DNA of 64,000 bases. It comes from Gliomastix tumulicola. Lineage: Eukaryota; Ascomycota; Sordariomycetes; Hypocreales; Bionectriaceae. The translations under genes were made by a program, and so were the position numbers. Positions within the stretch are counted from its first letter, which is position 1. Each line of letters starts with the position of its first letter. Location of the stretch: NCBI GenBank assembly GCA_001599755.1, contig BCHX01000005.1:1021193-1085192 (forward strand), read 5' to 3'. The notes under the pieces were generated by a model. That model saw only the letters and a program-made list of their open reading frames with translations. It had not been told where the DNA came from and did not search any database. Shown here in pieces: positions 54,625 through 64,000 of the stretch.

Positions 54625-57600
54625 CTACCTCTCCCGAATATTCTTGGCCTCAATAGCCAGCCGGTTCTTCTTTTGCTGAATAGCCAGCGTATTAGCATTC
54701 TGTTGTTGCTGCAGCTCCAGCTTCTGCTGATTCTGCCGTCTCTCAAAGTCGAGCTTCTGCTGATACTCAAACTCTTTGGTCTTCGCGCCGATGTACGCCA
54801 TATTCGCCTTGTTCACCTCGGCCTCTTTATGCGTCGACGACGTTATAACCTGCTTCCTCCGCATGGCCTGGATCTGCTGCTCTGACACATCGCTCTGCTG
54901 GGCAATCTTCTTCTGATGGACCGCGTCGGACTGGTACACCTGCTGGGCGTGCATCCGCTGGTTGATGCCTATCTTCTGGCTTGACTTTTGCTCTTCCTGG
55001 TGCATCTTGCTCTGGTGCGTTGCGGCTGACTGACCCATCTGCTGCTGGTACACCCTATCCTTGATGAAGAACGTTTGTTCCGCCTCCTCATGCCGCCGCT
55101 GGAGCTTGGCATTGTGGTCGATGGAATCAGCCCGTCGCTTCTCGAGCTTGTCACGGCGTTTCCTGTCTATCTCCTCGATATTGGCAGGCATACCAACAGC
55201 GCCGATCTTCTGCACAGCATCGGGGTCTGCATGCCCGAATACCTCGTACCAGCGGTCTTCACAGCCCTTGGTGTGTAGGAGATCCATCAGGACACGGACC
55301 TTTCGCTGGTCTCCTTGGTCTTTGTACAGTGAACTCCTCAAGTATTCAGTGGCCGAGTAAACTGTCCGGGTGCCCTTCACATTGGCTTCGGTACAGAATA
55401 CATTCTTCTCATGGTTGATGTGCTCCCACATCGCGATGTCTAGCAGTGTCTGCGTCACCGACAAAGCATCCTCAGCATTCTCCAGTGCTAGGAACAAGGC
55501 GTTCTTGCCACGGCACTCGTTGAACACGTCGCATTTGTTATCACACAGGATCTTGATCGTGTCGTGCAGCCCATCGCGGTTGCGCGCACTGTTGGCCTTG
55601 AGACACAGTTCTTGGAGTGCCGTTCTTCCATTGTGACCCTTCTTGCTGCTGCGAAACTCGACGCCCGCGCCTGCCTTGATGAGCAGCGAGACGACTTTGC
55701 TGTGCTGGTTTCTCGCTGCCTCATGGAGGCTGCCGTCATTTGTGAACGATCTAGCTTTCAGGAGACTTGTGACGGCCTTTTGATCACCTCGTCTTGAGGA
55801 CCAGTTGAGCGGAGACATGTCCTCGCAGTCTTTGGCTGTGACTTTGGCCCCAGCCGCGAGAAGCTTGCCGACAATATCGCCGTGGCCACATTTGGCAGCC
55901 ATGAGGAGCGGAGTGGCCTTGGACGCGGGTGCTGTGAAGTTTACGTCGACTAGCAGGTGTGTGTCAGTCAGCCTGCACGGATTCAGGTTCTCGGGGTCAT
56001 TCGGCTTTACCTTTCGCACCGATCAGCACGTCAACAACGGGCGCTGAGATATTGGGCAAGCGACAAGCCCATAACAAGACGGTTGTGATCTCCTCGCCTG
56101 AGCTCTCTTTGACATCCTCGTCATAGAGTGTCGCCCTGAACTGTGCGTCAGGACTACAACCCAGATCAATGAGACGCTTGATCAGCTTGGCGTGGCCGGC
56201 ATTCGCCTTTAGACAGGCTGAAATCGGAGGCAAGCCGTGGCCGAGACCAATGGGGATGTTGATCTCGAAACCGACTCTTTGGCCGTCCTTGTCTTTGTGC
56301 TCGGAGAGCATGTCCAGAATACGAAGGATGACAGCCTCATCGAGGCGAGAGGCGATGACACTGGCAAACACCTGCGTCGCCGTGGTTCTCTGCAAGGTTC
56401 CAGCGGCCAGCAACATCTCCAGTAGAGGCACCTTACCAGCACTGGCTGCAGTTCGGAGCGCTGTGCCGCGCTGGAAGTTGACATCTACCTTGCCGCCGCC
56501 GCTCTCTGTGAGAAGAACTTCTATCACAATCTCTGACCCTCCGCCGGCTACATGTGCCTTGACGGCAGCGACGAGTGCCGTGTTGATTGAGTTTGCATCG
56601 CATCCCCAACCGAGAAGCTGGCTGGGGAGCCACAAGTTCTTATCCGTCGCCCACGCGCTCGATGCCTCTACAAGGCCGCAGAGCGCTCTGCTATAGGTAC
56701 TCGGGACCTGAACGCAGCACTGGAGCAGCTCGATGGCTTCCCGTCTGCAGGTTGAGACGGCCCGGCAGAAGGCGTCGTCTACAGCCTGACCAGATGCGCC
56801 CTTGTGGAGGAGGAAATGGATGACGCGTAGGCCTCGAGGCTGGGTCCAGTCGAGCTCCCGTCCCGCAGCAGTGACGCCTTTCCATGCCTCGAGCATGACC
56901 ACATCAGGAATGGACTTGACTTTGGCAGCGAGGTATTCCAACACGTCGATCAGAAGGTGCCTCGCAACCGCCTTGAAGGCAGAGAGAAGAAGACTCCCCC
57001 GAGAAGGATCGACCTTGAGGAGAAGCTCGAGAAATCTCAATCTCAGCTGCGGATCCTTCGATGTCACGGCATGCTCCAGGGTGCTCTCCAGGGATTGCAG
57101 AGTTGGTTGGAACTTGCACAGCTCGCGCAATGTATCGATCCATCCGTTGGCGACGCTTGCCGTCAGGCACATGCCGCTGTACACGTTGACATCTGCCTTG
57201 CCTTTGAGACAAAGCAGGTGGGTGATGGAAGCGAAGGATTTGTCGTTGGCGGGCGAGCCTGTCACGTTCAGGACGTGGACTAAAACTTCTGTAACCGAGT
57301 CGCCATGGACGTTGGCGTCTAGGAGCATGTCCATCATCTCGGTGGCAGTCTTGGTGTCTCTGAGGGCGGTTGTGTCCATCAGTGCTCCCCGGACGATGCC
57401 AGGGACAAGCTGTGAGCGACCGCCGCGGAGGAGGCTCTTAAGCAGGGGAGGCTTCCCACTCTGGACTGCTAGCCGGATGGACAGGGCTTTGTCGTAGCAG
57501 ACGGAGGCGCCGTGGTGAGCGAGAGTGTCAACAAGAGACGCCTGCTGCGCCTTCACGGCCGCGATGAGGATCTTGTTGGTTGTGTCACCCCTAGCACCGA

Positions 57601-58711
57601 CCCTGACGCAGACGTCGACGAGCTGGTATTGCTTGAGTTTGTATGCCTCACCGACGACGGCATCGAGGAGCTGCGGGCTAAGCCTGGTTTGACGTCGTGC
57701 AGACGCAGATGCTATATCCATAGCAAGAGACTGCACGCCGCGGCGGGTCGCCTCGACCAAGGCGCTTCCCTTCTCGAACGTCGGATCAGCGCCTCTGCTG
57801 AGGAGCATGTGGCCCTTCCTCTCATGCCCTTTGCTAGCAGCGAGGACCAGGCCCTTGTTCCGGCAACCCGGACAGGCTCCCTTGCCGCCGTCCTTGAGCA
57901 GCGCCTCGACCATCTCATCCGGTCCGGAAGCCACAGACTTGAGGAACGCGTCGCAGAGGGCAGACGCGTTTGCTCCCCTGGCCAGCAGGATCATGACCTT
58001 GAGGGCATGGCCGGAGGCGATGGCGTTGGGAAACGCCTCCTGCATCGCCTGCTCATCGGCGTGCTGCGCCAGGATATGAAAGATCTCGTCCGAGCAGTGG
58101 CTGGCCGCCTTCTCGAGGACCTGCCCCCGCACATCCTCCTGATCTTTCTCCTGGAGAGCCTTCCTGAGACTCGTGCTCTTCCTTCGAGCGAAGCACACGT
58201 CTGCGTAGAAGTGCTCGACGAGCGCGAGCACGACGCCCGGCGTCGCTGCTGGCACGCGACCCAGCGAGATCTGCTCGAGCACGGCGGTCGAGTCCTTGGA
58301 GCTTAGCGTGGACGACGACGACCATAGACTGTTGTTGGCGTTGCGCATTCGTGCCTCGGTCATGAGGCTCTGTGCTTCGGCGATGTCTCTGGTGCTGGGC
58401 TCGGCTTTGACGCCCAGCTTTGCCAGACGCTCGAGGAGCGTCGCACTCAGGGGCGAGACGGAGGAGAAGCTTGGCTTGCTGGCCGGAGGCGGCGGCGGCG
58501 GCGGCGGCGGTGGCTGCGGCTTTGAGACGGCTTGTTGTATGGACATTGGGGATGAGCGGCCGGTCGACGGGGCGTATGGGGTGTATTGGGAGGAATTGTC
58601 GGTTCGGAAGGAGGCAGAGCTCGCGGATGACTGGGCTGATTCCGTTGACCTTGTGCTTGTGCGGGTGTAGGAGGACCGGTCTGCGAACATGGGAGCGTGT
58701 GCTGCTGACAT
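54625..58711 (-). CDS. Large ankyrin-repeat protein with Gln-rich coiled-coil tail
   Basis: Exons in minus order 58711-56011 and 55949-54625 give about 1,341 aa. Residues 1-90 are Ser-rich with a Pro10 run. From about 190 to 1090 there are many degenerate ankyrin-like units, such as ALKVMILLARGANASALCDA, GSALVEATRRGVQSLAMDIA and TALRTAASAGKVPLLEMLLA. The clearest units are near the second exon (ATPLLMAAKCGHGDIVGKLL, SLHEAARNQHSKVVSLLIKA). The C-terminal ~200 residues are a charged, Gln-rich coiled coil (QQKLELQQQQNANTLAIQQK). No catalytic domain or membrane segment is seen. Such proteins are abundant in accessory parts of Sordariomycete genomes, probably as scaffolds; partners are unknown. 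Confidence 0.87.
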
Positions 58712-60020
58712 TCTGTCGAGCTTCGGGGAGCCGAGGAACAGTGGGTGATTTGGGGAGGGAGTGCCCTACCACGGGGGGGAATTTGGGAGTAGGGGGCCCG
58801 GGCCCCGACTTGGGAGTGATTTGGGAGAGGGACCTGGAAGATGGCTACTTGGGAGCCAACCAGTTGGGAGTTGACTGCTCGGGAAGGGCGAAGGAGGACT
58901 CACGCAAGTGATTTGGGGAGTGACTTGGGAGAGTTACTCTGGGAGCAAGTGGCTTGAGAAGGGTAAATTTCAAGGAAGTAAGTGACTTCGGGGAGTGAGT
59001 TGAAGGGGGACAACTTGCGAGGACTTGACCCGGGAGTGCAAAGCTCCTGTTTGGGACATTCATCGGCCGAAATCCTGCAAGGCGAACAACAGGGATCTAA
59101 GAGTGGTCGGGTAAGGCTATGCCAAGTATAGACCAGGCCCCAGGGGTCAGCGACCGGCCTCACAAATGACCAACCCATTCAGTTGCCAGCTGGCCTCACA
59201 CACTTACAAACAAGCCAGGCGCCTACAGCGTGGCCGACATTGGCTGATCTTTCTGATCTTTCTGGGTAGGAGTCACTAGCAGTTTTCAGCTGTGTCGCGC
59301 CTACGGAGTGGCTTGACTACCGCACAAGGATTCGATAGGGCCATTGGGCTCGATCTGGGCCTGCGTGCGTGCCGCGCGCGCGCTGGGCATGGAGTGGCGT
59401 TCCCCATAATATGCGGCTGCCTTACGCCTTGTATAGACGGCGGGTGGTCAGACCCCTCCCACCCTTCCCCCCCCCTTCCACATATGCGGGGACCTTTTCC
59501 TCCGAGCCTCGTCGATGTTTGGTACAGGTACCTCAGACTCAGGTACCCAGAGATGCTGTCGAGGTACTTGGAGGCCCAAAAGGGGCAGCTCGTGGACCGA
59601 GCGTGGCCTGTGTCTATTGCCTCGCCAGCGGGCACAGACCAGACGCCATCGGCGCTTATCCCAGGGTTGGTGAGGCGAAAGTGCATCTTCGATACAGTAG
59701 TGTAATTAAGGTAGGATACTAATGTGCTGGCATTGGTGTTAGCCGCGGAAGCCAAAATTAGACTGACGACAAGGCAAATGGTCAGCTCGACGTGAAGGGG
59801 GCGGTTATCAAGGTAGGTGTGCCATATCATGTCTCTGGGGGACGCATCTTGTCTGAATCCAAACACCAGCAGTTCCCCCTTCTACAATCTTTTCTAGAGT
59901 CATTTTCGGAGTCCCTTCTTCAGTCTTTTTTAACAACCATCTTTTCCTTTTTTACAACCATCTTCTTCTTGTCACTTGTCATCCAACGCCCAAGAAGCCC
60001 GTATCGTTCTGAATGACACG
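58712..60020. other. Divergent region upstream of the ankyrin gene and the giant low-complexity gene
   Basis: 58740-59040 is a degenerate TTGGGAG repeat field (separate entry). 59040-59870 has no coding evidence. About 59880-59990 is T/C-rich and is probably the leader of the gene starting at 60021. A short uORF (ATG at 60013, stop at 60034-60036) overlaps that start out of frame. Confidence 0.6.
58740..59040. repeat. Degenerate (GACT)TGGGAG repeat field upstream of the ankyrin gene
   Basis: Variants of TTGGGAG, TTGGGGAG or CGGGGAG occur roughly every 15-30 bases, over a dozen in all, often preceded by GA or GACT (for example near 58748, 58810, 58821, 58848, 58864, 58912 and 58924). On the ankyrin gene's sense strand these read CTCCCAA. 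They could be a decayed satellite or clustered protein-binding sites close to the start at 58711. Confidence 0.7.
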
Positions 60021-63000
60021 ATGGCGGCTCAGATGACTTCACAAGAGGTCGCCCACGCCTTCTATGCTCACGATGGCCGTCCCATGCTCGAGAAGTCTCA
60101 CAGACGGCCCGTGGCCACTCAACCGCGTCCTCAGAATGTCTCTTCCACTCTGAAGCCCGGCACAGCCGAGCTCGTCCTCTCGCAGCTCGGCCATCTCGGC
60201 CTCGGATGCTCGCACTTCCCCAAGTCCCACGACCCAGCCATGCACAACCACCAATACCCGCAGCGCCTGGCCTTCTTCGAGTCCGCCAAGGCAGATGCCA
60301 AGGGCCCTCCACGCATCGTCCTGCTGCAGACCGGTCATTTCTGCATCGACTGTCTCGACGGGCTGACCGCAGGCGTCGGCTTCAACTACTGGAGTCTCGC
60401 CCAAGGTCTGCCCGAGAAGAGGCGCGGCTGGCTCGCACCGAGCAATGCTCCTGTTGTTCTGCCTATGTATCCTGCTGGTAAGGATACGTTTGCGCTGTTC
60501 TTGCAAGGCAGGCAGGGAACTACTAGTAGCGTGGCTCCTGCCCTTGTGCCCGTCCCTTCTGGCGCTGCTGAGGCATGGAAGTGGCTGTCGAAGGAGAGAA
60601 AGCCGTTCTACATTGATCAGTTGCACCTGGATCGGGGATGGTTCATCAGCTGCGAGAAGAATGCGGAGAGCGATGCCAATATCGCCAAGCTGTATGGTGC
60701 TCCTTTTCGTGGACGGGTCGAAATCCTTCAGAGCGTCCAGGTCTCTACCTCTACAGTGGCTGCTTCTTCGGCGTCTTCAGTGGAAGCACCTGCCCCTAGA
60801 GCTGCCCCGGGATCCACTCAACACCGCACTCGTCCTGCTGGCTCGTCTTCTAAATCAACCCTCGCAACAAACGTCTCTTCTACAACCAACAACACTGTCA
60901 CGACACAGAACATTGCCACTGGCACGACGCAGAATGTTGCCGCAGGTTCGGCACAACATGCCGCCACAGTCCCTCCTGGCGCTGCCCTCAGAGGGCCAGT
61001 TGCCCAAGATCCCTCTACGGCGAAGACGCAGGGTCCCAGGCCGGTGCAGGCCGGGCAGAGGCTTCCAAGCAACCCCAATGCACCGCTCGCCAACCAGCCT
61101 GCTCCAAGAAACCTTGTGGCAGCGAACACATCGACGCGACAGCCGTCTGGAGCCGTCATCGCCGGTGCAGGAGCAGTTCCTCCCAGGCCAAATACAACAG
61201 GCAATCCATCGCCGAGACCCGTGCCGCCTCCAAAGCAGCGCTCCCACGGCGAGAGTACAGCTACTGTCCAGGCCTCAGCGGAGGTCAGATCTGGCATGGC
61301 TGCTGCAAGTACCTCCAACGCAACTCTGATAATGGATCAGGGTGGGATGAAGACGGGTACGGCGCCCGCGGCCATGGCAGCCATGATGCAGAAGCAGCCT
61401 CGTGGAACCGGAGTCGGCACCGTTCCCCAGACTGCATCGGCGAAAACTCCACGGCCACGTAACGTTGGCACGTCCACAACGAACATGAGCGTTGCAAATG
61501 CGTCTGCGCAAGCTGCCACCTCCACTTCCTCGACCACGAATGTCGTACAGAGCACGGCGGCCGCGGCATCCATTCAGTCGCAGAACGCAGGGCATCATGT
61601 GGGCCAGATCTCCTGCGGCCCTGTGTCATCTTCAAATCAGGGCCCTGTCGCAGGTGCTGGCCATCCTCAGGGACCGGCACCAATCAAGTCGCAGTCGCAG
61701 CCACTGCAAAGAAACGGCCGTGGTCCTGTAGCGAACGTAAGCCAAGCCAACAGTTCGTCCCAAGCAGTTACTTCCATGCCTCCCATTGCTGGCAACGGGC
61801 AGAGTACCGGCAAGAGCACCGGCAAGAGCACCGGGAAGAGCACCGTGAAGAGCACCGTGAAGAGCACCGGGCCGTCAGATCCGATGCAGAGGAAGCAGAT
61901 CTCACAGACACAAGCCAATTCGTCTCCCCAGCCTGGACCTCTGTCCAACCCTCAAACCCCTTCTGGCACTGGTGCCAAACAGAAGCGGCTCAATCAAGGA
62001 AGCTCAGCACACACCATTACCCAGAGCACAGGCTTGGCGTCAGCGACTTCAGCAGCTACATCAACTGCACAGGTGTCCAACACAGCAACACAAGCCTCAT
62101 ACTCCAACCTTGGAGGCAAGGACATTCGAAGAGACCCAGAGAATACGACCGGCCAGAGAGTCACCAGAAACTGGGGACGCAGCGAACCCTTCCCATTCGA
62201 TAACGGCTCTTCGCAGCCCATGATGGTGAATATCAACAATGCACCGGTCATGCAATCGAGCTCTGCTGGCAGCGTCAATTCTGTGTCTTCAAACGCTGGG
62301 CTTTCCTTGGAACACTTCTTGCCCGCGGCAGAGATGGCGGAAGCTCCGGCACAGACGTCTCGAGTTAGAAGCGAGAATGGTCGACCTGTTGCGAACGGTC
62401 CAAGGGTGCCGCGGGGCCCATCGAACGGCAGAGACAAGCTGCCATCAGGAGAGGCTAGAAACAAGACCTTGCCCACAAATCACCAGGCGGGCAACCAGGC
62501 AAGGCCTGGGCCTGGGCCTGGGCCCATGATGCAACAAGCCGTCTCGGGAACACCAGGGGGCAAATTGCCTAGTGGCTCTGAGGGGCCGACAAAGAGAATG
62601 AAGGGATCGGGTGCCGGCTCAAGTTCAAACTCAACGTCCGCCGTTCGCGACGGAAAGAGAATGAAACCAGCTGGCCCAAAGATCGACAAGCCTCAAGGCA
62701 AAATATCATCAGGCCCATCGTCAGGTCCATCTTCAGGTCCATACCCGCGTCCTTCAGCAGGACCAACATCAGGCCCCTCAGGCCCATCATCAGGTCCATC
62801 ATCAGGTCCATCATCCCGTCTACCAGCAGGACCATCTCCAGGATCATCTTCAGGTGCATCGTCGCGTCCATCAGCAGGACCACCATCAGGCCCATCAGGC
62901 CCCTCAGGCCCCTCAGGGCCATCAACAGGTTCATCATCCCGTCTACCAGCAGGACCATCTCCAGGATCATCTTCAGGTGCATCGTCGCGTCCATCAGCAG

Positions 63001-64000
63001 GCCCACCAGCAGGCCCACCAGCAGGCTCATCAGGAGGTGTCAGACCAACGGGCTCGAACCGTTCAGCACCGGGGGGGACATCACACGGTGGTAAGCCCCA
63101 AGTTCAAAAACCGACGGGACCGCCTGACGTTCGTCGTCCACCGGCACCCAAAGAGCCAGCGGCAACGGGCAGCGCCACCTCGCGGCCGCCAGGGTCTACA
63201 TCAAAGCCTCAACAGCCTGAGTCGAGACCAACACCAGACACCATGGTCAAGCCAACCAAGACCCGAGACAGGCCTCATCCGCCAGGGCCAGGGCAGCAGA
63301 ATGCACCTCCAGGATCCTCCGGTGGTGGAGGGAAGCCAACTAAACCATCAAAGGGGTCCAAAGAGCAAAAGCAGAGGCCCACGCAGGCCTTCAGTGATCC
63401 GTCCGGTGGCCCCAAGCTTCCAGGAGGCAAACATTCTGGTGGCAGCCGTCCTACGAACAGATCTGAGCCCAAGCCTGATAAGAAACCCAACGGCCAAGGA
63501 CACGGTGGAAAGCCACAAAACACAACAAGCTCGGAAGTCCATACAAGCCATTCTGAGCATCAACACGTGGAATGGGAGCAAAGCTACTACGAACATAGGA
63601 TTTTGGAAGAGCGTTTCACCTGGGAGACTCAGGTGGACCACAAGCCACCGACAGCCCCCAACACCGAGTCTGATGATGACAATCCTGGATATACCAGTCC
63701 CGGAAGCAATATTTCTACGGACGGCAAGCCCCAAACGGATGGCAAGCCTCAGGCAGACAGCGAGCCTCAGATAGAGGGTGAGTCTGAGACAGATGGCGAG
63801 CCTGAGGCAGATGGCAAGCCTCAGACAGACGGCAAGCCTCAGACAGACGGCAAACCTCAGACAGACGGCAAGCCTTATGCAGACGACAAGCCTTATGCAG
63901 ACGACAAGCCTGATGCAGATGGCAAGCCTCGGATAGAGGGTGAGCCTGAGGCAGGCGACAAGCCTGATGCAGATGGCAAGCCGGAGGCAGATGGCAAGCC
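60021..64000 (+). CDS. Giant low-complexity protein, 3' end outside the window (partial)
   Basis: The frame opened by ATG 60021 has no stop through base 64000, giving at least 1,326 residues; the true end lies beyond. Residues 1-200 look folded: YPQRLAFFESAKADAKGPPR, IVLLQTGHFCIDCLDGLTAG and WKWLSKERKPFYIDQLHLDR. Residues 250-890 are disordered and rich in Ser, Thr, Gln, Ala and Pro, with a GKST repeat (61806-61868). Residues 890-1000 are SSGPSSGP-type repeats, including two identical copies of a ~70-bp block (62813-62880, 62935-63002). From about 63714 to the end there are hexapeptide repeats of [TA]DGKP[QDEY]. A short ordered-looking patch (VEWEQSYYEHRILEERFTWE) separates the last two regions. 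I recognise no family. There is no signal peptide. GTAAGG at 60480 could be a donor but the frame reads through it. Confidence 0.75.
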   Translation, partial: MAAQMTSQEVAHAFYAHDGRPMLEKSHRRPVATQPRPQNVSSTLKPGTAELVLSQLGHLGLGCSHFPKSHDPAMHNHQYPQRLAFFESAKADAKGPPRIVLLQTGHFCIDCLDGLTAGVGFNYWSLAQGLPEKRRGWLAPSNAPVVLPMYPAGKDTFALFLQGRQGTTSSVAPALVPVPSGAAEAWKWLSKERKPFYIDQLHLDRGWFISCEKNAESDANIAKLYGAPFRGRVEILQSVQVSTSTVAASSASSVEAPAPRAAPGSTQHRTRPAGSSSKSTLATNVSSTTNNTVTTQNIATGTTQNVAAGSAQHAATVPPGAALRGPVAQDPSTAKTQGPRPVQAGQRLPSNPNAPLANQPAPRNLVAANTSTRQPSGAVIAGAGAVPPRPNTTGNPSPRPVPPPKQRSHGESTATVQASAEVRSGMAAASTSNATLIMDQGGMKTGTAPAAMAAMMQKQPRGTGVGTVPQTASAKTPRPRNVGTSTTNMSVANASAQAATSTSSTTNVVQSTAAAASIQSQNAGHHVGQISCGPVSSSNQGPVAGAGHPQGPAPIKSQSQPLQRNGRGPVANVSQANSSSQAVTSMPPIAGNGQSTGKSTGKSTGKSTVKSTVKSTGPSDPMQRKQISQTQANSSPQPGPLSNPQTPSGTGAKQKRLNQGSSAHTITQSTGLASATSAATSTAQVSNTATQASYSNLGGKDIRRDPENTTGQRVTRNWGRSEPFPFDNGSSQPMMVNINNAPVMQSSSAGSVNSVSSNAGLSLEHFLPAAEMAEAPAQTSRVRSENGRPVANGPRVPRGPSNGRDKLPSGEARNKTLPTNHQAGNQARPGPGPGPMMQQAVSGTPGGKLPSGSEGPTKRMKGSGAGSSSNSTSAVRDGKRMKPAGPKIDKPQGKISSGPSSGPSSGPYPRPSAGPTSGPSGPSSGPSSGPSSRLPAGPSPGSSSGASSRPSAGPPSGPSGPSGPSGPSTGSSSRLPAGPSPGSSSGASSRPSAGPPAGPPAGSSGGVRPTGSNRSAPGGTSHGGKPQVQKPTGPPDVRRPPAPKEPAATGSATSRPPGSTSKPQQPESRPTPDTMVKPTKTRDRPHPPGPGQQNAPPGSSGGGGKPTKPSKGSKEQKQRPTQAFSDPSGGPKLPGGKHSGGSRPTNRSEPKPDKKPNGQGHGGKPQNTTSSEVHTSHSEHQHVEWEQSYYEHRILEERFTWETQVDHKPPTAPNTESDDDNPGYTSPGSNISTDGKPQTDGKPQADSEPQIEGESETDGEPEADGKPQTDGKPQTDGKPQTDGKPYADDKPYADDKPDADGKPRIEGEPEAGDKPDADGKPEADGK
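62700..63030 (+). repeat. Gly-Pro-Ser coding minisatellite
   Basis: Repeated CATCAGGTCCATCATC-type units encode (SSGP)n/(SAGP)n. A larger duplication is embedded: the segment from TCATCCCGTCTACCAGCAGG at 62813 recurs at 62935, 122 bases apart and identical for about 68 bases. Confidence 0.88.
63714..64000 (+). repeat. 18-bp coding repeat, hexapeptide [TA]DGKPQ
   Basis: About 15 units of the form GACGGCAAGCCTCAGACA run to the window edge and keep frame throughout. Variants alternate GAT GGC AAG, GAC GAC AAG and GAG GGT GAG, so the encoded array is highly charged. It continues beyond 64000. Confidence 0.93.

Overview
This is nuclear DNA of a filamentous ascomycete (Pezizomycotina). Genes have short introns with GT...CTAAC/CTGAC...AG signals, coding DNA is GC-rich with C/G-ending codons, and leaders are pyrimidine-rich. 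A fungal Rac, a class II myosin with a long coiled coil, an AA9 polysaccharide monooxygenase and an NLR-type protein all occur. The family versions look most like Sordariomycetes, but I cannot name a genus. There are no bacterial features, rRNA, tRNA or CRISPR that I can support. One 399-base run of N (34203-34601) marks an assembly gap.

0-20 kb is a conserved block. A Ser/Thr-rich surface protein with an in-frame TAG (127-2302) is followed by NOP6-like (2921-3977), Rac (5788-6750), Cu/Zn superoxide dismutase (8321-9358), Tudor-SN (10680-13340), transaldolase (16195-17763) and, on the minus strand, a PPN2-like polyphosphatase (18794-20086). A roughly 240-bp foldback palindrome lies between the convergent 3' ends of transaldolase and PPN2. 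20-24.7 kb is gene-poor and carries a wrecked protein-kinase-like pseudogene and two perfect or near-perfect stem-loops.

24.7-42.3 kb is again mostly housekeeping: myosin II (minus) divergent from a CCCH zinc-finger Red1-like protein (plus, interrupted by the gap), a TGL1-type sterol ester lipase (minus) divergent from PET191 (plus), and an AA9 LPMO (minus). A frameshifted relic of a highly reducing polyketide synthase lies between PET191 and the LPMO.

43-64 kb is more accessory: an alpha/beta-hydrolase/NB-ARC/TPR NLR with an apparent frameshift (minus), a DUF6601-like membrane protein, a Fig1-like four-helix membrane protein, a zinc alcohol dehydrogenase (minus), a 39-bp tandem repeat, and a large ankyrin protein (minus) with a repetitive upstream region. 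Last comes an open frame from 60021 that runs off the window end; it encodes more than 1,300 residues of low-complexity protein. It has no stop in the window, so a search for closed ORFs would miss it.

Most genes here are not functionally linked. The most interesting points are the possible stop-codon editing site, the foldback element, the damaged NLR with a Cys at the esterase nucleophile position, the two gene relics, and the giant repetitive protein.
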